Assembly (NCBI GenBank): GCA_958295665.1
Contig: OY282560.1
Coordinates: 312,771,236 to 312,835,235 of the forward strand
Source of the DNA: Tipula vernalis
Taxonomy: Eukaryota > Arthropoda > Insecta > Diptera > Tipulidae
Direction of reading: 5' to 3'
Length of the DNA stretch: 64,000 bases
Positions 23,404-37,070 of this stretch are shown piece by piece (the stretch's first letter is position 1; the number at the start of each line of letters is the position of its first letter). The translations under genes and the position numbers were made by a program. The notes under the pieces are model-generated. The model saw nothing but the letters and a program-made list of their open reading frames with translations, was not told the origin of the DNA and did no database searches.

Positions 23404-25223
23404 CAATCATCGGAATCGGAGCACAATTGCCGGAGTTCGCTCTTTGGAGCTCTGACTTTTTGGTCTATAGTTCAGGTGATTTTCAATAAATTTGAATTTT
23501 CTCCAAAATGTGTAGAAATATTCGAACGATCCAAATGTCCGTTGGCACGATAATTACAGGGCTCAACGCCTATTGATAGAGGTATCAATCATCGGAATCG
23601 GAGCACAATTGCCGGAGTTCGCTTTTTGGAGCTCTGACTTTTTGGTCTATAGTTCAGGTGATTTTCAATAAATTTGAATTTTCTCCAAAATGTGTAGAAA
23701 TATTCGAACGATCCAAATGTCCGTTGGCACGATAATTACAGGGCTCAACGCCTATTGATAGAGGTATCAATCATCGGAATCGGAGCACAATTGCCGGAGT
23801 TCGCACTTTGGAGCACTGACTTTTTGGTCTATATTTCAGGTGATTTTCAATAAATTTGAATTTTCTCCAAAATGTGTAGAAATATTCGAACGATCCAAAT
23901 GTCCGTTGGCACGATAATTACAGGGCTCAACGCCTATTGATAGAGGTATCAATCATCGGAATCGGAGCACAATTGCCGGAGTTCGCTTTTTGGAGCTCTG
24001 ACTTTTTGGTCTATAGTTCAGGTGATTTTCAATAAATTTGAATTTTTTCCAAAATGTGTAGAAATATTCGAACGATCCAAATGTCCGTTGGCACGATAAT
24101 TACAGGGCTCAACGCCTATTGATAGAGGTATCAATCATCGGAATCGGAGCACAATTGCCGGAGTTCGCTCTTTGGAGCTCTGACTTTTTGGTCTATAGTT
24201 CAGGTGATTTTCAATAAATTTGAATTTTCTCCAAAATGTGTAGAAATATTCGAACGATCCAAATGTCCGTTGGCCCAATAATTACAGGGCTCAACGCCTA
24301 TTGATAGAGGTATCAATCATCGGAATCGGAGCACAATTGCCGGAGTTCGCTTTATGGAGCTCTGACTTTTTGGTCTATAGTTCAGGTGATTTTCAATAAA
24401 TTTAAATTTTCTCCAAAATGTGTAGAAATATTCGAACGATCCAAATGTCCGTTGGCACGATAATTACAGGGCTCAACGCCTATTGATAGAGGTATCAATC
24501 ATCGGAATCGGAGCACAATTGCCGGAGTTCGCTTTTTGGAGCTCTGACTTTTTGGTCTATAGTTCAGGTGATTTTCAATAAATTTGAATTTTCTCCAAAA
24601 TGTGTAGAAATATTCGAACGATCCAAATGTCCGTTGGCACGATAATTACAGGGCTCAACGCCTATTGATAGAGGTATCAATCATCGGAATCGGAGCACAA
24701 TTGCCGGAGTTCGCTTTTTGGAGCTCTGACTTTTTGGTCTATAGTTCAGGTGATTTTCAATAAATTTGAATTTTCTCCAAAATGTGTAGAAATATTCGAA
24801 CGATCCAAATGTCCGTTGGCACGATAATTACAGGGCTCAACGCCTATTGATAGAGGTATCAATCATCGGCATCGGAGCACAATTGCCGGAGTTCGCTTTT
24901 TGGAGCTCTGACTTTTTGGTCTATAGTTCAGGTGATTTTCAATAAATTTGAATTTTCTCCAAAATGTGTAGAAATATTCGAACGATCCAGATGTCCGTTT
25001 GCACGATAATTACAGGGCTCAACGCCTATTGATAGAGGTATCAATCATCGGAATCGGAGCACAATTGCCGGAGTTCGCTTTTTGGAGCTCTGACTTTTTG
25101 GTCTATAGTTCAGGTGATTTTCAATAAATTTGAATTTTCTCCAAAATGTGTAGAAATATTCGAACGATCCAAATGTCCGTTGGCACGATAATTACAGGGC
25201 TCAACGCCTATTGATAGAGGTAT

Positions 25224-26505
25224 CAATCAACGGCATCGGAGCACAATTGCCGAAGTTCGCTCTTTGGAGCTCTGACTTTTTGGTCTACAGTTCAGGTGAT
25301 TTTCAATAAATCTGAATTTTTTCCAAAATGTGTAGAAATATTCGAACGATCCAAATGTCCGTTGGCATGATAATTACAGGGCTCAACGCCTATTGATAGA
25401 GGTATCAATCATCGGAATCGGAGCACAATTACCGGAGTTCGCTCTTTGGAGCTCTGACTTTTTGGTCTATAGTTCGGGTGATTTTCAATAAATTTGAATT
25501 TTCTCCAAAATGTGTAGAAATATTCGAACGATCCAAATTTCCGTTGGCACGATAATTACAGGGCTCAACGCCTATTGATAGAGGTCTCAATCATCGGAAT
25601 CGGAGCACAATTGCCGGAGTTCGCTTTTTGGATCTCTGACTTTTTGGTCTATAGCTCAGGTGATTTTCAATAAATTTGAATTTTCTCCAAAATGTGTAGA
25701 AATATTCGAACGATCCAAATGTCCGTTGGCACGATAATTACAGGGCTCAACGCCTATTGATAGAGGTATCAATCATCGGAATCGGAGCACAATTGCCGGA
25801 GTTCGCTTTTTGGAGCTCTGACTTTTTGGTCTATAGTTCAGGTGATTTTCAATAAATTTGAATTTTCTCCAAAATGTGTAGAAATATTCGAACGATCCAA
25901 ATGTCCGTTGGCACGATAATTACAGGGCTCAACGCCTATTGATAGAGGTATCAATCAACGGCATCGGAGCACAATTGCCGAAGTTCGCTCTTTGGAGCTC
26001 TGACTTTTTGGTCTACAGTTCAGGTGATTTTCAATAAATCTGAATTTTTTCCAAAATGTGTAGAAATATTCGAACGATCCAAATGTCCGTTGGCATGATA
26101 ATTACAGGGCTCAACGCCTATTGATAGAGGTATCAATCATCGGAATCGGAGCACAATTACCGGAGTTCGCTCTTTGGAGCTCTGACTTTTTGGTCTATAG
26201 TTCGGGTGATTTTCAATAAATTTGAATTTTCTCCAAAATGTGTAGAAATATTCGAACGATCCAAATTTCCGTTGGCACGATAATTACAGGGCTCAACGCC
26301 TATTGATAGAGGTCTCAATCATCGGAATCGGAGCACAATTGCCGGAGTTCGCTTTTTGGATCTCTGACTTTTTGGTCCATAGCTCAGGTGATTTTCAATA
26401 AATTTGAATTTTCTCCAAAATGTGTAGAAATATTCGAACGATCCAAATGTCCGTTGGCACGATAATTACAGGGCTCAACGCCTATTGATAGAGGTATCAA
26501 TCATC
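25224..26505 (+). repeat. 728-bp (4-monomer) tandem duplication inside superunit A
   Basis: The four-monomer module is marked by AACGGCATCGG with CCGAAG, TCTACAGTTC, GGCATGATAATT, ATTACCGG with TTCGGGTG, and GGTCTCAATC with TTTGGATCTC. It starts at 25224 and again at 25952. Superunit B carries it once (about 35311). A related 4-mer is duplicated at 50370-51825. Confidence 0.9.
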
Positions 26506-27590
26506 GGCATCGGAGCACAATTGCCGGAGTTCGCTTTTTTGGAGCTCTGACTTTTTGGTCTATAGTTCAGGTGATTTTCAATAAATTTGAATTTTCTCCA
26601 AAATGTGTAGAAATATTCGAACGATCCAAATGTCCGTTGGCACGATAATTACAGGGCTCAACGCCTATTGATAGAGGTATCAATCATCGGAATCGGAGCA
26701 CAATTGCCGGAGTTCGCTCTTTGGAGCTCTGACTTTTTGGTCTATAGTTCAGGTGATTTTCAATAAATTTGAATTTTCTCCAAAATGCGTAGAAATATTC
26801 GAACGATCCAAATGTCCGTTGGCACGATAATTACAGGGCTCAACGCCTATTGATAGAGGTATCAATCATCGGAATCGGAGCACAATTGCCGGAGTTCGCT
26901 TTTTGGAACTCTGACTTTTTGGTCAATAGCTCAGGTGATTTTCAATAAATTTGAATTTTCTCCAAAATGTGTAGAAATATTCGAACGATCCAAATGTCCG
27001 TTGGCACGATAATTACAGGGCTCAACGCCTATTGATAGAGGTATCAATCATCGGAATCGGAGCACAATTGCCGGAGTTCGCTTTTTGGAGCTCTGACTTT
27101 TTGGTCTATAGTTCAGGTGATTTTCAATAAATTTGAATTTTCTCCAAAATGTGTAGAAATATTCGAACGATCCAAATGTCCGTTGGCACGATAATTACAG
27201 GGCTCAACGCCTATTGATAGAGGTATCAATCATCGGAATCAGAGCACAATTGCCGAAGTTCGCTCTTTGGAGCTCTGACTTTTTGGTCTATAGTTCAGGT
27301 GATTTTCAACAAATTTGAATTTTCTCCAAAATGTGTAGAAATATTCGAACGATCCAAATGTCCGTTGGCACGATAATTCCAGGGCTCAACGCCTATTGAT
27401 AGAGGTATCAATCATCGGAATCGGAGCACAATTGCCGGAGTTCGCTCTTTGGAGCTCTGACTTTTTGGTCTATAGTTCAGGTGATTTTCAATAAATTTGA
27501 ATTTTCTCCAAAATGTGTAGAAATATTCGAACGATCCAAATGTCCGTTGGCACGATAATTACAGGACTCAACGCCTATTGATAGAGGTAT

Positions 27591-27711
27591 CAATCATCGG
27601 AATCGGAGCACAATTGCCGGAGTTCGCTCTTTGGAGCTCTGACTTTTTGGTCTATAGTTCAGGTGATTTTCAATAAATTTGAATTTTCTCAACGCCTATT
27701 GATAGAGGTAT
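27591..27711 (+). repeat. Truncated satellite monomer, 121 bp
   Basis: A 61-bp deletion joins TTTTCTC to AACGCC, with CTC microhomology. The same junction is at 36950-37070, 9,359 bp downstream. Confidence 0.94.
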
Positions 27712-28439
27712 CAATCATCGGAATCGGAGCACAATTGCCGGAGTTCGCTTTTTGGAGCTCTGACTTTTTGGTCTATAGTTCAGGTGATTTTCAATAAATT
27801 TGAATTTTCTCCAAAATGTGTAGAAATATTCGAACGATCCAAATGTCCGTTGGCACGATAATTACAGGGCTCAACGCCTATTGATAGAGGTATCAATCAT
27901 CGGAATCGGAGCACAATTGCCGGAGTTCGCACTTTGGAGCACTGACTTTTTGGTCTATATTTCAGGTGATTTTCAATAAATTTGAATTTTCTCCAAAATG
28001 TGTAGAAATATTCGAACGATCCAAATGTCCGTTGGGACGATAATTACAGGGCTCAACGCCTATTGATAGAGGTATCAATCATCGGAATCGGAGCACAATT
28101 GCCGGAGTTCGCTTTTTGGAGCTCTGACTTTTTGGTCTATAGTTCAGGTGATTTTCAATAAATTTGAATTTTCTCCAAAATGTGTAGAAATATTCGAACG
28201 ATCCAAATGTCCGTTGGCACGATAATTACAGGGCTCAACGCCTATTGATAGAGGTATCAATCATCGGAATCGGAGCACAATTGCCGGAGTTCGCTCTTTG
28301 GAGCTCTGACTTTTTGGTCTATAGTTCAGGTGATTTTCAATCAATTTGAATTTTCTCCAAAATGTGTAGAAATATTCTAACGATCCAAATGTCCGTTGGC
28401 CCAATAATTACAGGGCTCAACGCCTATTGATAGAGGTAT

Positions 28440-28512
28440 CAATCATATTCGAACGATCCAAATGTCCGTTGGCACGATAATTACAGGGCTCAACGCCTAT
28501 TGATAGAGGTAT
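28440..28512 (+). repeat. Truncated satellite monomer, 73 bp (superunit A copy)
   Basis: It has the same 109-bp deletion junction as 22805, 5635 bp upstream, and as 37799 in superunit B. Confidence 0.94.
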
Positions 28513-28876
28513 CAATCATCGGAATCGGAGCACAATTGCCGGAGTTCGCTCTTTGGAGCTCTGACTTTTTGGTCTATAGTTACGGTGATTTTCAATAAAT
28601 ATGAATTTTCTCCAAAATGTGTAGAAATATTCGAACGATCCAAATGTCCGTTGGCACGATAATTACAGGGCTCAACGCCTATTGATAGAGGTATCAATCA
28701 TCGGAATCGGAGCACAATTGCCGGAGTTCGCTTTTTGGAGCTCTGACTTTTTGGTCTATAGTTCAGGTGATTTTCAATAAATTTGAATTTTCTCCAAAAT
28801 GTGTAGAAATATTCGAACGATCCAAATGTCCGTTGGCACGATAATTACAGGGCTCAACGCCTATTGATAGAGGTAT

Positions 28877-29038
28877 CAATCATCGGCATCGGAGCACAAT
28901 TGCCGGAGTTCGCTCTTTGGAGCTCTGACTTTTTGGTCTATAGTTCAGGTGATTTTCAATAAATTTGAATTTTCTCCAAAATGTGTAGAAATATTCGAAC
29001 GATCCAAATGTCCGTTGGCACGATAATTACAGGACTAT
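28877..29038 (+). repeat. Truncated satellite monomer, 162 bp (superunit A copy)
   Basis: The 20-bp deletion junction CAGGACTATCAATC matches 23242, 38236, 45893 and 58978. Confidence 0.94.
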
Positions 29039-29221
29039 CAATCATCGGAATCGGAGCACAATTGCCGGAGTTCGCTCTTTGGAGCTCTGACTTTTTGGTC
29101 TATAGTTCGGGTGATTTTCAATAAATTTGAATTTTCTCCAAAATGTGTAGAAATATTCGAACGATCCAAATGTCCGTTGGCACGATAATTACAGGGCTCA
29201 ACGCCTATTGATAGAGGTATC

Positions 29222-31050
29222 AATCATCGGAATCGGAGCACAATTGCCGGAGTTCGCACTTTGGAGCACTGACTTTTTGGTCTATATTTCAGGTGATTTT
29301 CAATAAATTTGATTTTTTTTCCAAAATGTGTAGAAATATTCGAACGATCCAAATGTCCGTTGGCACGATAATTACAGGGCTCAACGCCTATTGATAGAGG
29401 TATCAATCATCGGAATCGGAGCACAATTGCCGGAGTTCGCACTTTGGAGCACTGACTTTTTGGTCTATATTTCAGGTGATTTTCAATAAATTTGATTTTT
29501 TTTCCAAAATGTGTAGAAATATTCGAACGATCCAAATGTCCGTTGGCACGATAATTACAGGGCTCAACGCCTATTGATAGAGGTATCAATCATCGGAATC
29601 GGAGCACAATTGCCGGAGTTCGCTTTTTGGAGCTCTGACTTTTTGGTCTATAGTTCAGGTGATTTTCAATAAATTTGAATTTTCTCCAAAATGTGTAGAA
29701 ATATTCGAACGATCCAAATGTCCGTTGGCACGATAATTACAGGGCTCAACGCCTATTGATAGAGGTATCAATCATCGGAATCGGAGCACAATTGCCGGAG
29801 TTCGCTCTTTGGAGCTCTGACTTTTTGGTCTATAGTTCAGGTGATTTTCAATAAATTTGAATTTTCTCCAAAATGTGTAGAAATATTCGAACGATCCAAA
29901 TGTCCGTTGGCCCAATAATTACAGGGCTCAACGCCTATTGATAGAGGTATCAATCATCGGAATCGGAGCACAATTGCCGGAGTTCGCTTTATGGAGCTCT
30001 GACTTTTTGGTCTATAGTTCAGGTGATTTTCAATAAATTTGAATTTTCTCCAAAATGTGTAGAAATATTCGAACGATCCAAATGTCCGTTGGCACGATAA
30101 TTCCAGGGCTCAACGCCTATTGATAGAGGTATCAATCATCGGAATCGGAGCACAATTGCCGGAGTTCGCTTTTTGGAGCTCTGACTTTTTGGTCTATAGT
30201 TCAGGTGATTTTCAATAAATTTGAATTTTCTCCAAAATGTGTAGAAATATTCGAACGATCCAAATGTCCGTTGGCACGATAATTACAGGGCTCAACGCCT
30301 ATTGATAGAGGTATCAATCATCGGAATCGGAGCACAATTGCCGGAGTTCGCACTTTGGAGCACTGACTTTTTGGTCTATATTTCAGGTGATTTTCAATAA
30401 ATTTGATTTTTTTTCCAAAATGTGTAGAAATATTCGAACGATCCAAATGTCCGTTGGCACGATAATTACAGGGCTCAACGCCTATTGATAGAGGTATCAA
30501 TCATCGGAATCGGAGCACAATTGCCGGAGTTCGCTTTTTGGAGCTCTGACTTTTTGGTCTATAGTTCAGGTGATTTTCAATAAATTTGAATTTTCTCCAA
30601 AATGTGTAGAAATATTCGAACGATCCAAATGTCCGTTGGCACGATAATTACAGGGCTCAACGCCTATTGATAGAGGTATCAATCATCGGAATCGGAGCAC
30701 AATTGCCGGAGTTCGCTCTTTGGAGCTCTGACTTTTTGGTCTATAGTTCAGGTGATTTTCAATAAATTTGAATTTTCTCCAAAATGTGTAGAAATATTCG
30801 AACGATCCAAATGTCCGTTGGCCCAATAACTACAGGGCTCAACGCCTATTGATAGAGGTATCAATCATCGGAATCGGAGCACAATTGCCGGAGTTCGCTT
30901 TATGGAGCTCTGACTTTTTGGTCTATAGTTCAGGTGATTTTCAATAAATTTGAATTTTCTCCAAAATGTGTAGAAATATTCGAACGATCCAAATGTCCGT
31001 TGGCACGATAATTCCAGGGCTCAACGCCTATTGATAGAGGTATCAATCAT
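29222..31050 (+). repeat. 911-bp (5-monomer) tandem duplication in superunit A
   Basis: Monomers with an extra base in the T run (GA followed by eight T) and GCACTTTGGAGCACTG start near 29222, 29405 and 30316. GGCCCAATA occurs at 29909 and 30820, and ATTCCAGGG near 30103 and 31014, each 911 bp apart (5 x 182 + 1). Superunit B has only one copy, near 38765. Confidence 0.9.
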
Positions 31051-32317
31051 CGGAATCGGAGCACAATTGCCGGAGTTCGCTCTTTGGAGCTCTGACTTTT
31101 TGGTCTATAGTTCAGGTGATTTTCAATAAATTTGAATTTTCTCCAAAATGTGTAGAAATATTCGAACGATCCAAATGTCCGTTGGCACGATAATTACAGG
31201 GCTCAACGCCTATTGATAGAGGTATCAATCATCGGAATCGGAGCACAATTGCCGGAGTTCGCTCTTTGGAGCTCTGACTTTTTGGTCTATATTTCAGGTG
31301 ATTTTCAATAAATTTGAATTTTCGCCAAAATGTGTAGAAATATTCGAACGATCCAAATGTCCGTTGGCACGATAGTTACAGGGCTCAACGCCTATTGATA
31401 GAGGTATCAATCATCGGAATCGGAGCACAATTGCCGGAGTTCGCTTTTTGGAGCTCTGACTTTTTGGTCTATAGTTCAGGTGATTTTCAATAAATTTGAA
31501 TTTTCTCCAAAATGTGTAGAAATATTCGAACGATCCAAATGTCCGTTGGCACGATAATTACAGGGCTCAACGCCTATTGATAGAGGTATCAATCATCGGC
31601 ATCGGAGCACAATTGCCGGAGTTCGCTCTTTGGAGCTCTGACTTTTTGGTCTATAGTTCAGGTGATTTTCAATAAATTTGAATTTTCTCCAAAATGTATA
31701 GAAATATTCGAACGATCCAAATGTCCGTTGGCACGATAATTACAGGGCTCAACGCCTATTGATAGAGGTATCAATCATCGGAATCGGAGCACAATTGCCG
31801 GAGTTCGCTTTTTGGAGCTCTGACATTTTGGTCTATAGTTCAGGTGATTTTCAATAAATTTGAATTTTCTCCAAAATGTGTAGAAATATTCGAACGATCC
31901 AAATGTCCGTTGGCACGATAATTACAGGGCTCAACGCCTATTGATGGAGGTATCAATCATCGGAATCGGAGCACAATTGCCGGAGTTCGCTCTTTGGAGC
32001 TCTGACTTTTTGGTCTATCGTTCAGGTGATTTTCAATAAATTTGAATTTTCTCCAAAATGTGTAGAAATATTCGAACGATCCAAATGTCCGTTGGTACGA
32101 TAATTACAGGGCTCAACGCCTATTGATAGAGGTCTCAATCATTGGAATCGGAGCACAATTGCCGGAGTTCACTCTTTGGAGCTCTGACTCTTTGGTCTAT
32201 AGTTCAGGTGATTTTCAATAAATTTGAATTTTCTCCAAAATGTGTAGAAATATTCGAACGATCCAAATGTCCGTTGGCACGATAATTACAGGGCTCAACG
32301 CCTATTGATAAAGGAAG

Positions 32318-32448
32318 AGTTTTTGGTCTATAGTTCAGGTGATTTTCAATAAATTTGAATTTTCTCCAAAATGTGTAGAAATATTCGAACGATCCAAATG
32401 TCCGTTGGCACGATAATTACAGGGCTCAACGCCTATTGATAGGGGTAT
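32318..32448 (+). repeat. 131-bp marker monomer of the 11-mer repeat (copy 1)
   Basis: The junction GATAAAGG-AAGAG-TTTTTGG replaces 56 bp of the normal monomer with the 5-bp filler AAGAG. This is a distinctive end-joining scar. Ten copies with this or a one-base-variant scar occur in the window, and their spacing defines a 1952-bp repeat. Confidence 0.95.
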
Positions 32449-34269
32449 CAATCATCGGAATCGGAGCACAATTGCCGGAGTTCGCTTTTTGGAGCTCTGA
32501 CTTTTTGGTCTATAGTTCAGGTGATTTTCAATAAATTTGAATTTTCTCCAAAATGTGTAGAAATATTCGAACGATCCAAATGTCCGTTGGCACGATAATT
32601 ACAGGGCTCAACGCCTATTGTTCGAGGTATCAATCATCGGAATCGGAGCACAATTGCCGGAGTTCGCTTTTTGGAGTTCTGACTTTTTGGTCTATAGTTC
32701 AGGTGATTTTCAATAAATTTGAATTTTCTCCAAAATGTGTAGAAATATTCGAACGATCCAAATGTCCGTTGGCACGATAATTACAGGGCTCAACGCCTAT
32801 TGATAGAGGTATCAATCATCGGCATCGGAGCACAATTGCCGGAGTTCGCTCTTTGGAGCTCTGACTTTTTGGTCTATAGTTCAGGTGATTTTCAATAAAT
32901 TTGAATTTTCTCCAAAATGTGTAGAAATATTCGAACGAACCAAATGTCCGTTGACACGATAATTACAGGGCTCAATGCCTATTGATAGAGGTATCAATCA
33001 TCGGCATCGGAGCACAATTGCCGGAGTTCGCTCTTTGGAGCTCTGACTTTTTGGTCTATAGTTCAGGTGATTTTCAATAAATTTGAATTTTCTCCAAAAT
33101 GTGTAGAAATATTCGAACGATCCAAATGTCCGTTGGCACGATAATTACAGGGCTCAACGCCTATTGACAGAGGTATCAATCATCGGAATCGGAGCACAAT
33201 TGCCGGAGTTCGCTCTTTGGAGCTCTGACTTTTTGGTCTATAGTTCAGGTGATTTTCAATAAATTTGAATTTTCTCCAAAATGTGTAGAAATATTCGAAT
33301 GATCCAAATGTCCGTTGGCACGATAATTACAGGGCTCAACGCCTATTGATAGAGGTATCAATCATCGGCATCGGAGCGCAATTGCCGGAGTTCGCTCTTT
33401 GGAGCTCTGACTTTTTGGTCTATAGTTCAGGTGATTTTCAATAAATTTGAATTTTCTCCAAAATGTGTAGAAATATTCGAACGATCCAAATGTCCGTTGG
33501 CACGATAATTACAGGGCTCAACGCCTATTGATAGAGGTATCAATCATCGGCATCGGAGCACAATTGCCGGAGTTCGCTTTTTTGGAGCTCTGACTTTTTG
33601 GTCTATAGTTCAGGTGATTTTCAATAAATTTGAATTTTCTCCAAAATGTGTAGAAATATTCGAACGATCCAAATGTCCGTTGGCACGATAATTACAGGGC
33701 TCAACGCCTATTGATAGAGGTATCAATCATCGGAATCGGAGCACAATTGTCGGAGTTCGCTCTTTGAAGCTCTGACTTTTTGGTCTATAGTTCGGGTGAT
33801 TTTCAATAAATTTGAATTTTCTCCAAAATGTGTAGAAATATTCGAACGATCCAAATGTCCGTTGGCACGATAATTACAGGGCTCAACGCCTATTGATAGA
33901 GGTATCAATCATCGGAATCGGAGCACAATTGCCGGAGTTCGCTCTTTGGAGCTCTGACTTTTTGGTCTATCGTTCAGGTGATTTTCAATAAATTTGAATT
34001 TTCTCCAAAATGTGTAGAAATATTCGAACGATCCAAATGTCCGTTGGCACGATAATTACAGGGCTCAACGCCTATTGATAGAGGTCTCAATCATTGGAAT
34101 CGCAGCACAATTGCCGGAGTTCACTCTTTGGAGCTCTGACTCTTTGGTCTATAGTTCAGGTGATTTTCAATAAATTTGAATTTTCTCCAAAATGTGTAGA
34201 AATATTCGAACGATCCAAATGTCCGTTGGCACGATAATTACAGGGCTCAACGCCTATTGATAAAGGAAG
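32318..34269 (+). repeat. 1952-bp, 11-monomer higher-order repeat (superunit A)
   Basis: From one 131-bp marker monomer to the next is 1952 bp: 11 monomers, less 51 bp for the marker, plus 1 bp for a TTTTTT variant. The order of diagnostic variants is the AAGAG scar, CTATTGTTCGAGG with GAGTTCTGAC, GTTGACACG with CAATGCC, TTGACAGAGG, GAATGATCC, GGAGCGCAATTG, CGCTTTTTTGG, TTTGAAGC with TTCGGGTG, CTATCGTTC, then GGTCTCAATCATTGG with GACTCTTTGG. The same order recurs at 40583, 56458 and 61325. Confidence 0.93.
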
Positions 34270-34400
34270 AGTTTTTGGTCTATAGTTCAGGTGATTTTCA
34301 ATAAATTTGAATTTTCTCCAAAATGTGTAGAAATATTCGAACGATCCAAATGTCCGTTGGCACGATAATTACAGGGCTCAACGCCTATTGATAGAGGTAT
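34270..34400 (+). repeat. 131-bp marker monomer (copy 2)
   Basis: It has the AAGAG scar. It begins a second 11-mer that is cut off by the superunit A/B junction near 34947. Confidence 0.95.
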
Positions 34401-36949
34401 CAATCATCGGAATCGGAGCACAATTGCCGGAGTTCGCTTTTTGGAGTTCTGACTTTTTGGTCTATAGTTCAGGTGATTTTCAATAAATTTGAATTTTCTC
34501 AAAAATGTGTAGAAATATTCGAACGATCCAAATGTCCGTTGGCACGATAATTACAGGGCTCAACGCCTATTGATAGAGGTATCAATCATCGGCATCGGAG
34601 CACAATTGCCGGAGTTCGCTCTTTGGAGCTCTGACTTTTTGGTCTATAGTTCAGGTGATTTTCAATAAATTTGAATTTTCTCCAAAATGTGTAGAAATAT
34701 TCGAACGATCCAAATGTCCGTTGACACGATAATTACAGGGCTCAATGCCTATTGATAGAGGTATCAATCATCGGCATCGGAGCACAATTGCCGGAGTTCG
34801 CTCTTTGGAGCTCTGACTTTTTGGTCTATAGTTCAGGTGATTTTCAATAAATTTGAATTTTCTCCAAAATGTGTAGAAATATTCGAACGATCCAAATGTC
34901 CGTTGGCACGATAATTACAGGGCTCAACGCCTATTGACAGAGGTATCAATCATCGGAATCGGAGCACAATTGCCGGAGTTCGCTTTTTGGAGCTCTGACT
35001 TTTTGGTCTATAGTTCAGGTGATTTTCAATAAATTTGAATTTTCTCCAAAATGTGTAGAAATATTCGAACGATCCAGATGTCCGTTTGCACGATAATTAC
35101 AGGGCTCAACGCCTATTGATAGAGGTATCAATCATCGGAATCGGAGCACAATTGCCGGAGTTCGCTTTTTGGAGCTCTGACTTTTTGGTCTATAGTTCAG
35201 GTGATTTTCAATAAATTTGAATTTTCTCCAAAATGTGTAGAAATATTCGAACGATCCAAATGTCCGTTGGCACGATAATTACAGGGCTCAACGCCTATTG
35301 ATAGAGGTATCAATCAACGGCATCGGAGCACAATTGCCGAAGTTCGCTCTTTGGAGCTCTGACTTTTTGGTCTACAGTTCAGGTGATTTTCAATAAATCT
35401 GAATTTTTTCCAAAATGTGTAGAAATATTCGAACGATCCAAATGTCCGTTGGCATGATAATTACAGGGCTCAACGCCTATTGATAGAGGTATCAATCATC
35501 GGAATCGGAGCACAATTACCGGAGTTCGCTCTTTGGAGCTCTGACTTTTTGGTCTATAGTTCGGGTGATTTTCAATAAATTTGAATTTTCTCCAAAATGT
35601 GTAGAAATATTCGAACGATCCAAATGTCCGTTGGCACGATAATTACAGGGCTCAACGCCTATTGATAGAGGTCTCAATCATCGGAATCGGAGCACAATTG
35701 CCGGAGTTCGCTTTTTGGATCTCTGACTTTTTGGTCTATAGCTCAGGTGATTTTCAATAAATTTGAATTTTCTCCAAAATGTGTAGAAATATTCGAACGA
35801 TCCAAATGTCCGTTGGCACGATAATTACAGGGCTCAACGCCTATTGATAGAGGTATCAATCATCGGCATCGGAGCACAATTGCCGGAGTTCGCTTTTTTG
35901 GAGCTCTGACTTTTTGGTCTATAGTTCAGGTGATTTTCAATAAATTTGAATTTTCTACAAAATGTGTAGAAATATTCGAACGATCCAAATGTCCGTTGGC
36001 ACGATAATTACAGGGCTCAACGCCTATTGATAGAGGTATCAATCATCGGAATCGGAGCACAATTGCCGGAGTTCGCTCTTTGGAGCTCTGACTTTTTGGT
36101 CTATAGTTCAGGTGATTTTCAATAAATTTGAATTTTCTCCAAAATGCGTAGAAATATTCGAACGATCCAAATGTCCGTTGGCACGATAATTACAGGGCTC
36201 AACGCCTATTGATAGAGGTATCAATCATCGGAATCGGAGCACAATTGCCGGAGTTCGCTTTTTTGGACTCTGACTTTTTGGTCAATAGCTCAGGTGATTT
36301 TCAATATATTTGAATTTTCTCCAAAATGTGTAGAAATATTCGAACGATCCAAATGTCCGTTGGCACGATAATTACAGGGCTCAACGCCTATTGATAGAGG
36401 TATCAATCATCGGAATCGGAGCACAATTGCCGGAGTTCGCTTTTTGGAGCTCTGACTTTTTGGTCTATAGTTCAGGTGATTTTCAATAAATTTGAATTTT
36501 CTCCAAAATGTGTAGAAATATTCGAACGATCCAAATGTCCGTTGGCACGATAATTACAGGGCTCAACGCCTATTGATAGAGGTATCAATCATCGGAATCA
36601 GAGCACAATTGCCGAAGTTCGCTCTTTGGAGCTCTGACTTTTTGGTCTATAGTTCAGGTGATTTTCAACAAATTTGAATTTTCTCCAAAATGTGTAGAAA
36701 TATTTGAACGATCCAAATGTCCGTTGGCACGATAATTCCAGGGCTCAACGCCTATTGATAGAGGTATCAATCATCGGAATCGGAGCACAATTGCCGGAGT
36801 TCGCTCTTTGGAGCTCTGACTTTTTGGTCTATAGTTCAGGTGATTTTCAATAAATTTGAATTTTCTCCAAAATGTGTAGAAATATTCGAACGATCCAAAT
36901 GTCCGTTGGCACGATAATTACAGGACTCAACGCCTATTGATAGAGGTAT

Positions 36950-37070
36950 CAATCATCGGAATCGGAGCACAATTGCCGGAGTTCGCTCTTTGGAGCTCTG
37001 ACTTTTTGGTCTATAGTTCAGGTGATTTTCAATAAATTTGAATTTTCTCAACGCCTATTGATAGAGGTAT
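36950..37070 (+). repeat. Truncated satellite monomer, 121 bp (superunit B copy)
   Basis: It has the same 61-bp deletion as 27591-27711. Confidence 0.94.

Larger units (their letters stand above)
8015..24859 (+). repeat. 182-bp satellite array, middle segment
   Basis: Head-to-tail monomers resume after the insertion in the same phase and orientation. This segment shows the highest monomer diversity. CAATCAACGG types are frequent up to about 22 kb and rarer afterwards. Local variants include CGTTAGCACG, GCCTGAG, GAGCGCTGAC, ATTGTCGGAG and TTCGGACG. These recur at multiples of 182 bp and reveal several overlapping short higher-order repeats, listed separately. No gene is present. Confidence 0.97.
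24860..34946 (+). repeat. Superunit A, 10,087 bp (long higher-order repeat)
   Basis: Rare variants in this block recur in the next one. CCAGATG is at 24987 and 35074 (offset 10,087). The module AACGGCATCGG...CCGAAG is at 25957 and 35316 (9,359), and the 73-bp monomer is at 28440 and 37799 (9,359). GTATAGAAA is at 31696 and 39961, and GACATTTTGG at 31822 and 40087 (both 8,265). The offset falls by 728 and then by 1,094 bp, which matches internal duplications present only here: one 4-mer (25224-25951), one 911-bp 5-mer and one 183-bp monomer. It includes one 11-mer repeat (32.3-34.3 kb) and the start of a second. Confidence 0.92.
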
